A stretch of DNA of 64,000 bases from Isoetes taiwanensis (GCA_021234155.1 JAJEKV010000003.1:30365166-30429165); one strand, 5' to 3'; shown: positions 23,319-36,130, numbered from the stretch's first letter. Notes: generated from the sequence alone by a model not told the origin. Program-made: numbers and translations.

Positions 23319-25180
23319 TGAAAAGGCAAAGACCAAGTTTGCTATTTCCTTAGCCACTCGAAAATGTGAAGCATGAGGAACTAATTTTTTATTACACTAT
23401 ATATTTCTTTCAATTATTATTTCTAAAGGCATCACATCTTGCTGAAAGTTCATTACATGTTCCAAAGAAGTGCCTAGCACCAGGACATATCCTTAGCAGT
23501 GATGTTAAAATGATTTGTATTAATACAATAATTAATAAGTTTAAGCAATTTAAGAGTTGTCTTTGACATAGCAGCAGAAAATACCAATCGAGGAAATCTA
23601 CTCAGCATGTTGTTTGAGGATCATCTGCAAGTCAAATAATGTTGCAATTATGGAGACAATTAGAGCTTTGTGCAACCTCCAAGCTTGTTCTTATTATGGT
23701 GAGCATACAAATGTCATAATTGATAGACAAATAGATTCTCGATATACCTAACAAGAAAGTAAAAAAATAAGCAACTCAAACATTTGCGCTTTTTCCATCC
23801 CATGTTTATTTGTATATATATAAATGGTTTACCATTATATTTAAGATTTATTTAAATGTAGGGAAGATATGCAAATGCCACTATCTGCAGATCAGAAAAT
23901 CTCCCTTCATGATTATTGTTACAACACACATGAGGATACACACATGAGGTTAGACACATTAGTCTATTTTGGTTTGTAAGGTTTACAAAAGTGAGTTCAT
24001 GTTGATAGCATCGGGGTTTTTCTACCCCAATAAACTTGGATTATTGTAAATTGTACAGAAGCAGCACGAAATCTAGATAGATTCTATTATTGCTTTAAAG
24101 TCTTGTTTGCATAGATTGGATGGCTTGGTTCCTTATACAAACCACCAACCATCCAACAGTAGTGACTTTGATCTCTAAGACTACGAAGTTTAAGGTCAAC
24201 CAATAAGATGTTATAATTTTGATGGGGATCGCTGTTGGGCACTTGTGTTTTGATGTGGCTCCCCATAAAGATGTTAAAATCGGGATTCACACATGCACCC
24301 CAAATTGCGTGGTTATGTTAAATAAGTTGTAGCACATGCTCTTGGCTATGTCCTACCAAACAAACTCTTATTCAACTTGCTTTGCATGCTGTATCAACCC
24401 CGATTAAAATATCTTATTTGATTCGCTATATGGGCAACTATTGATCGAATCTCAAAGATGCTGTGCTTAATTGGTGTGCAATTTGAAGCAACTTATAAGA
24501 ATCTATAAAGAGGATTTCATACAATGAATTTTCTATAGGTCATAATAATTATTTAATGTTATTTAGAAAAAGAATTGAATTGAATGGAGTATAATTTGCG
24601 CTATATTTTTTATGCCGAATGGAGAAATTCAATGGTATTGGCCACCTTCATGCTTGGAGAAACCTATAACAAATAACAAGAAGGGCGTTTCTAAGTAATT
24701 TTTTAATAGGTGGGGTTGAACCCTAGGTATGTTCTTGCGATTACTGCAGCTTCTGAGGGTTTGATTCAGGCATGGCTATGGCGGCAACTTTGAAGCTGGG
24801 TTAAGCCAGGGCCAGTATGATTATTTGCCTAGCTGCTTTTTATTTCATGCAGGCCGGATGGCCCAATGCAAATCTATTGAAAAATCCAAGAGCTTTGAAG
24901 CTGACGAGGGATTCATGGTTTGTTTCACGGCATGGCAGCACAGAAATTTCAAGGCAAAATGTAAACCCAACAGAAATTACGGCCAGAAATTTCAAAGCGA
25001 AATGCAAGGACCCGACAAGTTTTTTCCCTCCATTTCGAGCCATAAACAGATCTGAGTCTCAATCAATATTGCTGCAAAGTCGTGAATCCGGCCAGTTGCA
25101 GATGCCATGGACTGTTTTCGCTGGAGAAATTTACTGATTGCAATTTTAGTGTACAGCAGGCATAATTTCAATAAAAGGCC
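23319..25180. other. No recognisable gene
   Basis: AT-rich. Near 24937-25004 a ~50-bp segment with CAGAAATTTCAA is partly duplicated, leaving a plus-strand frame (24817-25137) that looks non-coding. No domain seen. Confidence 0.4.
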
Positions 25181-26983
25181 CTTAACTCCAGGTCCTTGCA
25201 GATTAACTTGATCCAACCGTTGCCCACCGTTGGATGAAGATGAGGTTAAAATCCATAATTTCTAGAATATTCGTTTTTTGAAGAATATTCCATGGATTAT
25301 CTATATAATCTCCAGAATATTCGTTTTTAAAAAGAATATTCTATGGATTATCACTTGCTCTGCTGCGTTGAAGTGCTCCGCTGCCATATGATAAGGCTCT
25401 GTTACTGCTCTTTTTACCCATCGCGGTAAATGTCGGACGCTGACATGTTATACCCAGCCTTAAATGGCAAAAAATCCGCTAAGTCCACAAAAACGCCGTG
25501 TAATTTTTTTTGGGCGTGGCTATAACATGTCAAACACACGGATATACCACGGATATGCCCGTGGGTATAACATGTCAGCGTCCGATATTTACTGCGCTCC
25601 TCTTTATATCCAAACGACTCTAATCCGTTGCCATGATGATTGCAAGCTATGGAAACAGAAATCACGAGTTCAAGATGTGATTCAATCAAAATTTTGGCTT
25701 GTTCATGTGATGGCAGAAGGACAGATTTGTTTGTACATGCGATTCCAACGCTGCAAAAGCTTGAATGCTTGTCCTCTACAACAAATCCGGCCAATACAGA
25801 TGCCCAAAATGGGTTTTTGCTGCCCAAAAGCCCATTTACAGTATTTCTGCCGCCAAAAGCATTGCTGCGCAGCCCCATACTAGTTGCTTGAAGGATTTTC
25901 TGAGCAGGTACATGAATGACAGATGCAATGTATGTTTAGCTATAAATCTCATCTTGTACTCTAGTAAAAATGAGTTGCAGAGCCGGAATATAGGCTACTG
26001 GCATTTGTAGAGCACAGAAAAAAGACTCCATATAGCTACCGGATTTGTGCAGACTTGATGGTTAACTTGCATATCTGCATCTTAACCCAGGTCCTTGCAG
26101 ATTAACTTGATCCAACCGTTGCCCACCGTTGGATGAAGATGAGGTTAAAATCCATAATTTCTAGAATATTCGTTTTTTGAAGAATATTCCATGGATTATC
26201 TATATAATCTCTCCAGAATATTCGTTTTTTAAGGAATATTCTATGGATTATCACTTGCTCTGCTGCGTTGGTGCTCCGCTTTGCCATATGATAAAGGCTC
26301 TGTTACTGCTCTTTTTTACCCCATCGCGGTAAATGTCGACGCTGACATGTTATACCCAGCCTTTAAATGGCAAAAAATCCGCTAAGTCCACAAAAACGCC
26401 GTGTAATTTTTTTTTTGGTAGCTATAACATGTCAAACACACGGATATACCACGGATATGCCCGTGGGTATAAATATGTCAGCGTCCGATATTTACTGCGC
26501 TCCCTGCTTTTACATCCAAACGACTCTAACTGTTGCCATATGATGATTGTAAGCTATGGAAAAACAGAAATCACGAGTTCAAGATGTGATTCAATCAAAA
26601 TTTTGGCTTGTTCATGTGATGGCAGAAGGACAGATTTGCTTGTACATGCGATTCCAACGCTGCAAAAGCTTGAATGCTTGTCCTCTACAACAAATCCGGC
26701 CAATACAGATGCAATGATTTTTGCTGCCCAAAAGCCCATTTACAGTGTTATTTTTCTGCCCAAAGCATTGCTGCTTTTCCAGCCCCATACTAGTTGCTTG
26801 AAGGATTTTCTGAGCAGGTACATGAATGACAGATGCAAATGTATGTTTAGGCTATAACTTCATCTTGTACCTAGTAAAATGAGTTGCAGCCGGAATATAG
26901 GCTACTGGCATTTTGTAGAGCACAGAAAAGACCTATATAGCTACCGGATTGTGCAGACTTGATGGTTAACTTGCATATCTGCA
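25181..26983. repeat. Direct tandem duplication of a ~900-bp unit
   Basis: Unit 1 is 25181-26080 and unit 2 is 26081-26983. Both begin CTTAACCCAGGTCCTTGCAG (unit 1 has CTCCAGG) and end GGTTAACTTGCATATCTGCAT. They differ mostly by small indels, many in homopolymers. Each unit contains an inverted repeat: GACGCTGACATGTTATACCC (25435-25454) faces GGGTATAACATGTCAGCGTC (25562-25581), so each can form a hairpin over ~150 bp. Frames on both strands arise from this and show no domain. Confidence 0.85.
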
Positions 26984-26984
26984 T

Positions 26985-27497
26985 CTTCTTCACTTTTTGG
27001 GCTCTTTTGATGGGCTTGAGCAAAACAGATCTGGTAAGCAGAGACAAATAACGAAGTCTTCTAAGCTTCTTGTTTTTTCTTTTTGCATAGCTTCTTCTTG
27101 TTCCGTTAATCTGCTCGGACCTGAGTTAAGGTCAAAGCCTCCCCTCTCGATGATTATGCAGAATAATAACCCTCTCTCGGCCTCCCGGCCTCGAGGGTTA
27201 TTTTGCATAATCATCTGGAGGGAAGGGTTAACCCCTCCTCTTCTTCACTTTTGGGCTCTTTGATGCTGGGCTTCTGAGCAAACAGATCAGGGCAAGACAA
27301 ATAACGAAGTCTTCTAAGCTTCTTGTTTTCCTTTTTTTGCATAGCTTTCTTGTTCCGTTAATCTGCTCGGACCTGGGTTAGGGAGGTCAACCTCCTCTCG
27401 GATGATTATGGAAATAATAACCCTCTCGGCCTCCCTACCGAGGGTTATTTTTGCATAATCATCCGGAGGGAAGGGGTTAACCTCCCTTTCTTCCACG
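26985..27497. repeat. Direct tandem duplication of a ~255-bp unit with internal palindrome
   Basis: Unit 1 is about 26985-27238 and unit 2 about 27239-27497, both starting CTTCTTCAC and GGGCTCTTTGATG. Each has inverted arms TGATTATG..AATAATAACCCTC and GAGGGTTATTTTGCATAATCA separated by a short GGCCTCC spacer. It directly follows the 900-bp duplication. Confidence 0.8.
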
Positions 27498-27798
27498 TAA
27501 AACCGTGACTTGTAACCGTGAAATCTTTGGTACCACAAACTCCAGAATTACGGCCCGCCATAAAAAAAAAAATGCGGCTGACAGGATGATTGCATGATCC
27601 TGCAGCCTTCCCATTTATTCTTCATCATTTTCTAAATGGTCTCTTGAATGGGTGTAGCAAATTTACCGCGCTTTTTTTTGATCGATCCAATATGAAAGCT
27701 CTCCGCTCATTTCACCGCTCCGCTTGAAGAACCACCTTGCCCGTAAGTATCTTAATCTATTCCAAACCCATTTTAATCCCGGCCATTCCACATTCGGA
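27498..27798. other. No recognisable feature
   Basis: Short unassigned spacer with an A-run near 27563-27572. Confidence 0.4.
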
Positions 27799-27990
27799 TG
27801 CAAGGAAGAATATGATCACCCCGCCAACTTCAAAGATAGATGATGTGTCACCCATGTCATATATTGAGTCGAATCTGTTGTGAAGAGTCGCGATCCGGTC
27901 GAAGAAATGCTTTTGTATAAGTTACGTATTCTTAATACAAAATCCAACTACCTATTCTCCACCATTTCTCCTTTCTACTTAATCTTAAGA
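27799..27990 (+). repeat. 5' LTR of the copia-type element
   Basis: About 190 bp, a direct match to 30010-30185. The first ~8 bases are degraded relative to the TGTTAGAATATG start of the other LTR. Confidence 0.65.
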
Positions 27991-30009
27991 TGGCATGAGC
28001 CCCTGCCTTTGATCTCGGACACTTGGAAATGATAGAGACTAGAGAAGAAAAACCTAAAGCCTCCTCCTAATTTACAAATGTGGAAAGAAATGGAGGAAGA
28101 GGAGTTTTCTATGGAAAGACTGATTCGTAAAACGTGATAGGATTTTTCGATTGAAGAGCAAGAGCCTGCATAACTGCATGCTTTTACCGGCAGGCTCAAT
28201 TCACTTCTGAGAAGAAGCCATAGAACTGCTGAAGATGCTTTGGCCGTAGAGAAGATCAAAAACAAGGTCCCGGCAAAGGTCACAGGCCGAAGGCGCGGAG
28301 AGTGCCGTGAATTTAGATGGGGCCGTGATGCGACCGGCCGGTAGAATTCCATGACGGATGTGGTTTGGAGTTCGCTACAGAGCCGCATGATGAAAGAAGA
28401 GGCCAAGAAACCCCAATAATAGAGATCTCTTAAGGAAGATATTGGTGAAAAATCTAGAAGAAGAGGGACCGAGGAAATGGATATGGCAAATTATGGCGTA
28501 TTGAAGGCACCCAGATTGAAGCGAGGACCAAGATAAGTGATGGGTTGATTTGTTGAGGATTCTCTGCCGCTTGGAGATGAGGCCAAGAATAGGGCGTTGA
28601 AAATTGTCTCACAAGATCGATTGAGGTCGAAATTGAAGAAGATGTCATATTTGAGACCAATTGCATGAAAAATGACCATGATTATGCCCATGAAGACCTA
28701 CGGATGCCGAAAATGTTGCAGATAAGAATTCGATTGTATATGTCGCAGCCGAGAAAACCCCTCGCGGATGGAGATAGCAAATGATGCCATTTAGAGAAGC
28801 GAGAGATAAAGATAAGAGCTAGAATTAGGCGTAAGGATGTCATACATGGACAAATTCCAAAAAGTTTTGCGCAGTGTGATGCTTCATGATCAAACTCGCA
28901 CATCTAGCAAGATGTAATTGGCCTGATGCCTCGCACTGGGACCGCTAAAATTATTGCGGTTGGGAAATGCCATAGCTATTGCTCTATGGGGCGGGTTGCG
29001 CATATAGCCGCTGGAGATGCCAAGAACAAGGTCAGCCGAAATTGCCAAAGAAAACAGATTGATGCCTCAAGCTTCAAAAATCAGAAGAAAGGTCTCGCCA
29101 AGGCCCTGCAGATTGAAGCCACATGTGGTGATGCTTATTTCATACAGGAGGACGCGTAAAGGGAATTGCCATGAGGAATCCATGCATGTGCCCCTCGCTC
29201 AATGCAACCTAGGAGGAGCAAATAAGTTTGCCACGAGAGGGATTTCACAAAGATGTTATCAGGGAAGATCTCAAGAATGATCCGGGGAGAGGGAATTTGA
29301 AGCCCCACCAAAGGAAAAAACTTCGGTGGAGATGCCCATGCCATTCTGAGAACCGACCATAAATGATACTTGTGCACAAACTTGCAAAAGGATATCGTAG
29401 AATTGTATGGAGTTATCCTAATTGAAGCAAAATGAGACTTACTCATGGTTCCGAAAAGATGCAAGAGAAGTCAAGATCCCGCCTAGATTATCTCTTTAGA
29501 AAATCTGGATGGAGACATATACTCACCTGTACTTTATATGACTTTTAATCCAAATGATAATTACATTATTGAAGAAAAGCAAGATGTATTTTATGAGAAT
29601 GAATTTCATTTCTAAATGCTCAAGGGAGGGAAAACAATATGACAAGTATGAGCCCGGTTTAGAAATGAAGAGAGAAGTGAATTTGAAACGAGATATATCC
29701 CTCTGCTAGAGAAAGCAAAATATAAGAGAAGAAGGTATACTTTAAGCGAAAAAGAAGCAAATGATTTATTGGAAATGTGTTATGAATTTAGAGACGATCA
29801 AAGAGATGATAAATCGATTTTTAGAGAATGAGATGCTATTGAAAGTACCGGATAGCTTGATAGAAATCGCCATTCATGGAACATAGAAAAGAGATTCCGC
29901 CAGCTTGGAATGTAAGCTATAATATATTAAAGAAAATATAAAGGAAGGATCAAACTCTTCGCTATGAAGCCGACCCGTATCATGGCACGAGTTTGCGCTT
30001 GAGGGAGGG

Positions 30010-30185
30010 TGTTAGAATATGATCACCGCCAACTCACAAAGATAGATGATGGTCACCATGTCATATGCTGAGTCGTGAATCGCTTATGGGAAGAGTCGAT
30101 CTGGTCGATGCTTTTGTATAAGTTCTCTATTCTTAATACAACCAACCACTCATTCTCCACCACTGGTTTCTACTTAATCTTAAGA
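30010..30185 (+). repeat. 3' LTR of the copia-type element
   Basis: Begins TGTTAGAATATGATC right after a GAGGGAGGG polypurine tract and ends AATCTTAAGA like the 5' copy. Confidence 0.65.
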
Positions 30186-31330
30186 TGCGCATCTAACTTG
30201 TTTTATGTTATTTTTTTTGCCGCAGTTTCCCACTGTGAAAGGATCGAGATAAAGATATCAAGTCTCGACTCCATACTTTGGAAGGAGATGATGAGAAAAC
30301 CATAAGGTCTTACTGCTCTCGTAAGATCAAAATCATTAACAATATTTATGCTGCACGGATGGAGCGCATTTGAGTGTGCTCAAGGAATTGGCGTAAGGGG
30401 ATATTTTGTTCAGAGGTTGCCGGAAGGATACCTGAATCAGACTTCGGGCGTGAAAACTACGTAAATCTCGAGTTTGGGTCCTTCCACCATTCTCGATTTT
30501 ACCATCAAGAAGATTTATATGAAGAAAAACCTGTGTGTGAGAGAGTGTTAGGATATAACAACATAACTCGGCATATCATATGATGTATCCATATAGGCAA
30601 ATTAAGTATCCGAAGTAGTAATAGTGGTATCTATATGGCTATATGAAGCTATGAATTATTGGGGCTTGTCCACCATCGAATATATCTACACACTTGCATT
30701 CTAGTTATCTTGATCTCCAAAACTTAAAAGATGGTATACATTTCTGACTCTTGATACGATCACGGAAGATTTGTGGGAAAGCTTTAAGAACTGGAGAAAG
30801 AAGGCTATAGAATAGGGTCTTAGGAGAAGATGATCAGCTAGCGCAATCAAGAAGAATTTGTAGTTTACAAGCTTGCAAATCTAATCTATCTATACATACG
30901 AGGATTCTTGAAAGCGAAAAAATTCTTTGAAGAATATGATGGCTCTGGAAGCGAGAAGGGGCTAATCTCCACGAAGATAATACTTGTGGAGATATTGATA
31001 CATATGACAATGCAAACAAATTGCCTGAAATATGCTGGAGTTGAGCGAGGAAGAATGAAGATTGGTCTAAAGTGCATACTTGTATCAATTGGGTTGCAAA
31101 CAAGCCTTAAATTTGAATAGGACCTAATATCTTTTTGAAGGGGCAATTTTCAAGCCATTCAATTTGAAGAGAACAAATTTTTTGGCCTGCCATTCTTTTG
31201 CATGTCAAGTTTTGAAGAACATTCAAGGCTTAAACTATAAGGATTATAAGAATAGAATAGAATAGAATGTATTTTTATTGTCACAGGGAGACCAGCCCAG
31301 TCTATGGATCGAACAAAGAAAGGAAGCGAT
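30186..31330. other. Unassigned; possible second copia LTR start near 30548
   Basis: GAGAGAGTGTTAGGATATAAC near 30539-30559 resembles a copia polypurine tract plus LTR start, but no partner LTR is visible. The rest has short frames without domains. Confidence 0.3.
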
Positions 31331-31870
31331 GAAATCGCATCGATCAGGACATCCGGATCGCCATTCTAAATGGGACGAACATGCATGTCATGCATGCATC
31401 ACCGGCGCATGCGTGTTGGTTGGGGAGTTAAGCTATTTCGGTAGCGTTTACGCATCCGTCTCATGAGCGGCTTCCTCTTCTCTCAGCGATACCTTATTCT
31501 CTTTGAATTGTTTCGAGGCGAGGGGAGAAGCTGCTTCTGCACGGTTTTATGGTGGCGTTTCTTTCATGCTATCCTTTTAAGACGCTGGCCTGCGTCCTGT
31601 GACCGTCCCGCCGATCCTAGTTTGCTTAAAGGAAGTTCTCGATGAGTCGAGGCCCGGTTTGTTGGTTTCTTGCGAGTCCCATTATAGAATCGCGCTCGAT
31701 CAAGAACATCGGATCCACCATTCTAGAAATGGGGCGGCATGCGTAATATCATGCATGCATCGCGGTATATGCGTGTTGGTTAAGGAGTTAAGCTATTTGG
31801 TGGCGTTTCGCATCCCTCGTCTCATCGGCACTTCCTTTCTCACCGTGATTACCTTATTCTCTTTGAACCC
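31331..31870. repeat. Two direct copies of a ~180-bp sequence
   Basis: 31331-31510 and 31685-31870 share ATCGATCA-GGACAT, GGATC-CCATTCTA, TCATGCATGCATC, GCGTGTTGGTT and TTACCTTATTCTCTTTGAA. Both are CpG-rich. They may be LTR fragments or a local duplication. Confidence 0.65.
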
Positions 31871-32315
31871 ACCTCCCCTCCTTCTTTGTTTATTGTATTT
31901 TGTACAAGTTTACGTTTTATCATGTTTTTCCGCATTTGGGTGATGGCTTTCCACCCCACGGGTGATGCTATTCACGAGGTATGTTTGTGTTGTCCTGCGG
32001 TTGCATTTATTGTTGGTGATAAGTCTGGGTTGGCTTCGGCGACATCTGTTTTGCATTTCTCCATACGGGGTTTTGGGAGGCGACTGTGCCTTACGTTTGT
32101 CAGCCACTAGCAGAGCGCTATCACTAGAGGTTTCTCGAAACGAAGAGGCGAGGTTTTAATCCGTTGATAAGCTTCCGGCCGAGAATTCGACTTCCTCATC
32201 TTTAGCATTAATGACGGGACCGAAGGCTGGATATCGGTTGGTTTTGCAGACGTACTGTTGAAGATACGGTTGAAACTTTAATAACCAAATGGACGTTGGT
32301 TTCTTTAGAATGCGA

Positions 32316-32709
32316 CTACGGATTCCGGTTAGTGCTGGGCGCTACGAAAGATCCAGGCTGGCGCTTCATAGTCAGCGTTTCGTACGACTTCCTTATGTTT
32401 TCGTAATGGTACCGGAAGGCCACGAGATAAGGAAGAGATAATTGTACGAACTGCTGAAGACCGAAGTTGAAGATAACGAAAGGGTTGCCGTTCGAAAGAA
32501 CGGTAACATTTGGATATGAACCGGATGGGTTTTGGAGTTGACAGACCAGCGATAGTGACGGGACTGATATCGAACACGCCGAAATTTCCATGAACCGAAC
32601 GCCAGGCCGGAAAGTCGATATGGATATGCGCAAAACGTTTTGCTTCGAACTCAATCATTTCGAAACCGAGACCCGGGGGGATAGCAAAATTCAGGCCTTC
32701 GATGTTCAT
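32316..32709 (-). CDS. Unidentified open frame in a CpG-rich island
   Basis: The minus frame from ATG 32709 reads MNIEGLNFAIPPGLGFEMIE and continues to about 32540, where an overlapping minus frame continues with PSGSYPNVTVLSNGNPFVIF to about 32400. The composition is protein-like and unlike the AT-rich surroundings, but no family is recognised. A frameshift near 32540 would join the two frames. It could be a foreign or captured fragment, or chance in a CpG-rich repeat. No role is proposed. Confidence 0.25.
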
Positions 32710-33839
32710 TATTTTTGATCAAACTGCTCTTTCAGCTTCAAAGATATAGAAACAACGGAAAATATAATACCTCCGAAACGAAAACGATGTTTCGCATCAA
32801 TGGGTTTTATTGGGATGAGGCAAGAGTGTTTCGCCATTCTTAAGATATCGTTTCAGGTTTCATGAACTGGACACAAAGAATCGGACATTTCGATTTCGCT
32901 GCGAACAAATGGAAGCGAATATAAACCAAACGGATGAATCAATGGAACCAATATGGAACGAAATCGGGTTAAACAAGAACGCGTTGAACTGGAATGAAGA
33001 TGAACCGGAACAACAACTCTAAAATTGAAATGGCAAAAGATATGGCTTTATGAAACAAACTAAATTCAGACGAATAAATTAAAGGAATATGGCTGATATC
33101 CTCAAGATTTTGGAATTTTAACCTAAAAATAAAGAGGGCTGGAATTCGAACGAACTGGCGAAGGCAAAACTTCAGGAAAGCGTTATAGAAGTGCAAACGA
33201 AATTCGAAATCAAGATGGACGCAGAATGATGACCATAATTCGCAGAATCGTGAATTCGGCGCGATGATGATTTCAAACAAATGGACGTAACAACTTTTCG
33301 ACATTAAACAATTGCATTCATAAAGTGAACCGATTCCAATAGATGATTCCGGCGATGAATGAAGGAACAAATCGGAACCTTCAGAACATGGTAAAAGGAA
33401 GATACCGTATTTCAACAATATTCAAGGGCTCGAATGACCATTCAGAAATAAACCATGCGAAAAGAACAGAACAAATGAATAAAGGATGCGAATCGAAGCT
33501 TTCAGAACCAATACGGTAAATTTCAGCTATATCGCCGAATGAGGACTAAGTCAACTGGATTTTCTAGTTGTAGTTTTGAACTCCCCATCATTGGAATTTT
33601 GTCCAAAGCCATCTCTAGATAATGTTGAGGTTGAGCATTAAAAGAAAACTACTAAGGGGAAGGTTCAAATAAACCCTCTAATGAAATCAAAAGGAGGTGG
33701 GGTTAAAATTAATCTTAGGGAAAATCCACCAAATAAAGATAAACTACACTTGGCGATTTTTTGCCTTCATAATAAGCATTTAGCGTCGCGGTGCAAGAAG
33801 CACGATGAAATATTTTTTGGTTGGTTCAATAATTCTTCG
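32710..33839. other. CGAA-rich unassigned stretch
   Basis: From about 32160 to 33560 GAA and CGAA trinucleotides are strongly enriched on plus (GGAACC, CGAAATCG, GAACGAAAT). Minus-strand frames here are Phe/Ser-rich shadows of this bias. No gene recognised. Confidence 0.4.
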
Positions 33840-34260
33840 AAAGTGACTCAAAATTTGATCTCCTAATACGTTTTGCATCTCAATCTAATGGAAAGAGCTG
33901 GCATTAGATTTTTATGAAAACCATTTGTGAGATATAGCTTTTCCTTATAGATACCAGAAATCGTTTTTTAGCTTTTTCACTATCAATCCTCTATGAAATG
34001 ATCTGAAACTTGACCTCCAAAGACGTTTTTGCATGCGAATCCAATGGAGCGAGCTGACATCAAATTCTGTATTGTAGTTTGTAAGATATTAGGCTTTTAC
34101 GGTAAAATATCAGAGGAAATCGTTTTTGGCCTCTTTAGGTGAAAATACTCAATGGATTTACCTGAAACTTGGTGTCCTAAAGCGTTTTTTGTACTACGAA
34201 TCCATAGGAACTGGCGGCAATCCATTTCGTCAAGTAGTTTATGAGATATTGGCTTCTACT
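33840..34260. repeat. Three degenerate tandem copies of a ~140-bp unit
   Basis: CTCCTAATACGTTTTGCAT, CTCCAAAGACGTTTTTGCAT and GTCCTAAAGCGTTTTTTGTA each lead into AATCC-ATGGA-GAGCTG and then a GTGAGATAT/GTAAGATATT box. The copies are strongly diverged. Confidence 0.6.
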
Positions 34261-34852
34261 CTATGGCAACCTTGATCGAATTTTTCATGATTGTTATTGT
34301 GCTCAAAATATGCCGCAATTAGAAAGGCGCAATTTCATAAGGATCCTTAGTTTTGGATGCCGATTCCAATGAGCCATAGCTTGCTGTATTTGGTGAAGTA
34401 GATCAAATGCCACAAATGGAGTGCCCCTGCTGTTACAAAGCATCGGGCTCATATCAAGAAATTTTAGCCGTTGATTGATTTTGACGGTCCTAATGGTCCA
34501 GGTCTTCTCATAGTGTCCATTTATTTACGTGCTTAATATGTGCTTCGCCAAAAAGTGTACCCCACTAGCAATTTTTTACCCAGTGTTCAAAATAGTGATC
34601 CTATAGATCAATGTAGACATATGGGTGATGTGGCATATACAAAGTTTGTGGACTGCCATGTTGGCAATCCATACTAAAAGTCACAATTGTACCCAATAGT
34701 CATGTCTTAGGATGAACAGTCATCATCCATCCTATATGTATGCTATGTTGAGAACTCTTCTCAATCAATCATCTCAATATCATCTTCTCTGAGTTTTGCT
34801 ATTTGCTGAGGAAAAGAATGATGTGAATGAAGAGCTTAGGTGTCTAGTTGAA
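34261..34852. other. No recognisable gene
   Basis: Unassigned sequence up to the left end of element 2. Confidence 0.4.
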
Positions 34853-34856
34853 TATC

Positions 34857-34885
34857 GGTGTACATTTGATAGTGGTACCCCAAAA
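34857..34885 (+). repeat. Left terminal inverted repeat of element 2
   Basis: 29 bp starting GGTGTACATTTGATAGTGG, which pairs with 60159-60187 at 27 of 29 positions. Confidence 0.75.
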
Positions 34886-35149
34886 TCTTGAAAAGCACCA
34901 AGCACCTAAATTGGCGAGTTATAGTTGTTTTCCGGAGAAATCATTTGCCTCTCGTTTCCCGTAGCGCCCGTCTCTTTATTCAGCCCCAATTTGAATCCTT
35001 TGTTTAGAATCCTCTTCCTAGATCCACCAATTAGTCACACAATCCTTTGTCCGTTCAATTTATAATGGCGAATTTTGTGTAGAGCAAGAATTCTTAGACA
35101 TTCATGGACTTTAAACGGTGAAGGATTGCGGCTGCTTTTGAAAGTTAAA

Positions 35150-36130
35150 TGGTTTGAAGAGAATGTAACGAGATGCACAATGGGCCTCGGTTTGGCAAAG
35201 GCCCAAGCAATAAGATAGAAAGTTTCTATGATCCGGCCTACCGATGCAGAAAAATTTGAATGATTGTTGAAAAAATTATATCAAAAAGAAACTATGGTAA
35301 ACAATGAAGTGAAGGGGTGGTGTATGCTTTTGCATGGGAAAATTGTGATCTTTGCCATTTCAAACCACAAAGCACAAGATCAATTGGGCCTCTTTGGGCT
35401 CAAGTCATGAAGTACAGAAATTGCGGGGTCTAGGGGAAAGGATGTCCATGTTGCCACTTCTAGCAAAGTTACTTGCTTAGAAAGTTCTAAATTAGACCAC
35501 TCTGCTTTAAAAGAGAACTTTGAATTGATTAAGGAAGGCTGTAAATAAGCTTGAGAGAATGAAAGGGCAAGCATGTTAGAAGAGGTGCATGCAATTGAGG
35601 TTGGATTTAGGCTGCGGAGGCTAAGTCTAATGAAAAATTAGGTGTGGAACTTGAAGAGAAGCGAGGAAGAAAGTTGAGGATTTGAAAACCTCAATATCGA
35701 ATTACAACGGATAATGCAAATTCTAATCGATGAAGGAATTAGAGCTAAGCACTACAAATGGAGACATATTTTTTGTAACCCGAGTTGAAACTTTTCAAGT
35801 CTCGGATCTGAGAAGCAAGCATTTCGAGGAAGAATACCTTGGAAGAGGAGATCAAAGAGAAAGAGGCCAGAATTTCATAACTTCGAGCTAATCTTTCTCA
35901 TGTTACGAGGCGAAGAATATAACTTGTAATCCATTACGCATCAACACTATGAGAAGACTACGAGGAATCTGCAACTTGAATGCTTCTTTGTGCTTGTGGC
36001 CTACTTTTCATGATAGGTACAAATTGTCTTTGATTTTGAGTTGTGATCATGAGTACCATGTGGCTTGTCAGCCTTGTTGAAGGAAGGTAAATGCAAAAGG
36101 TATGTGAGGGTGTAATTCATCAGTTATTTC
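35150..36130 (+). pseudogene. Coiled-coil/RING-like gene paralogue, element 2
   Basis: Pieces in several frames match the element 1 gene at 7550-8745 in the same order. MVNNEVKGVVYAFAWENC (about 35295-35350) parallels VPNNELRKLVALLFAWENC. A long Lys/Glu-rich stretch follows (35500-35900). The Cys/His block then has DRYKLSLILSCDHEYHVACQ (about 36015-36075), against KYKLSMALPCEHVYHLAC. Many stops and frameshifts are present. It keeps the same position and orientation relative to the left inverted repeat as in element 1, the best evidence that this gene is a core part of the transposon family. Confidence 0.6.

Larger units (their letters stand above)
27799..30185 (+). mobile_element. Copia-type LTR retroelement, short and probably non-autonomous
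   Basis: Two direct repeats (27799-27990 and 30010-30185) share GAATATGATCACC, AAAGATAGATGATG, TGCTTTTGTATAAGTT, ATTCTTAATACAA and TTTCTACTTAATCTTAAGA, and act as LTRs. The first is followed by TGGCATGAGCCC, a degraded initiator-tRNA-Met primer site. The second is preceded by the purine-rich GAGGGAGGG, as in plant copia elements. The ~2-kb interior shows no reverse transcriptase, integrase or protease motif, so this looks like a LARD/TRIM-like or internally deleted copy. No clear target duplication was found. Confidence 0.65.

Noticed and set aside
25414-25883. Protein-coding gene (long frames on both strands)
   Set aside because: The frames sit in a tandem duplication with an internal palindrome, overlap on opposite strands and are not kept in the second unit.
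32969-33418. A 149-residue Phe/Ser-rich protein on minus
   Set aside because: It is the shadow of a GAA/CGAA-rich plus strand with no domain pattern.
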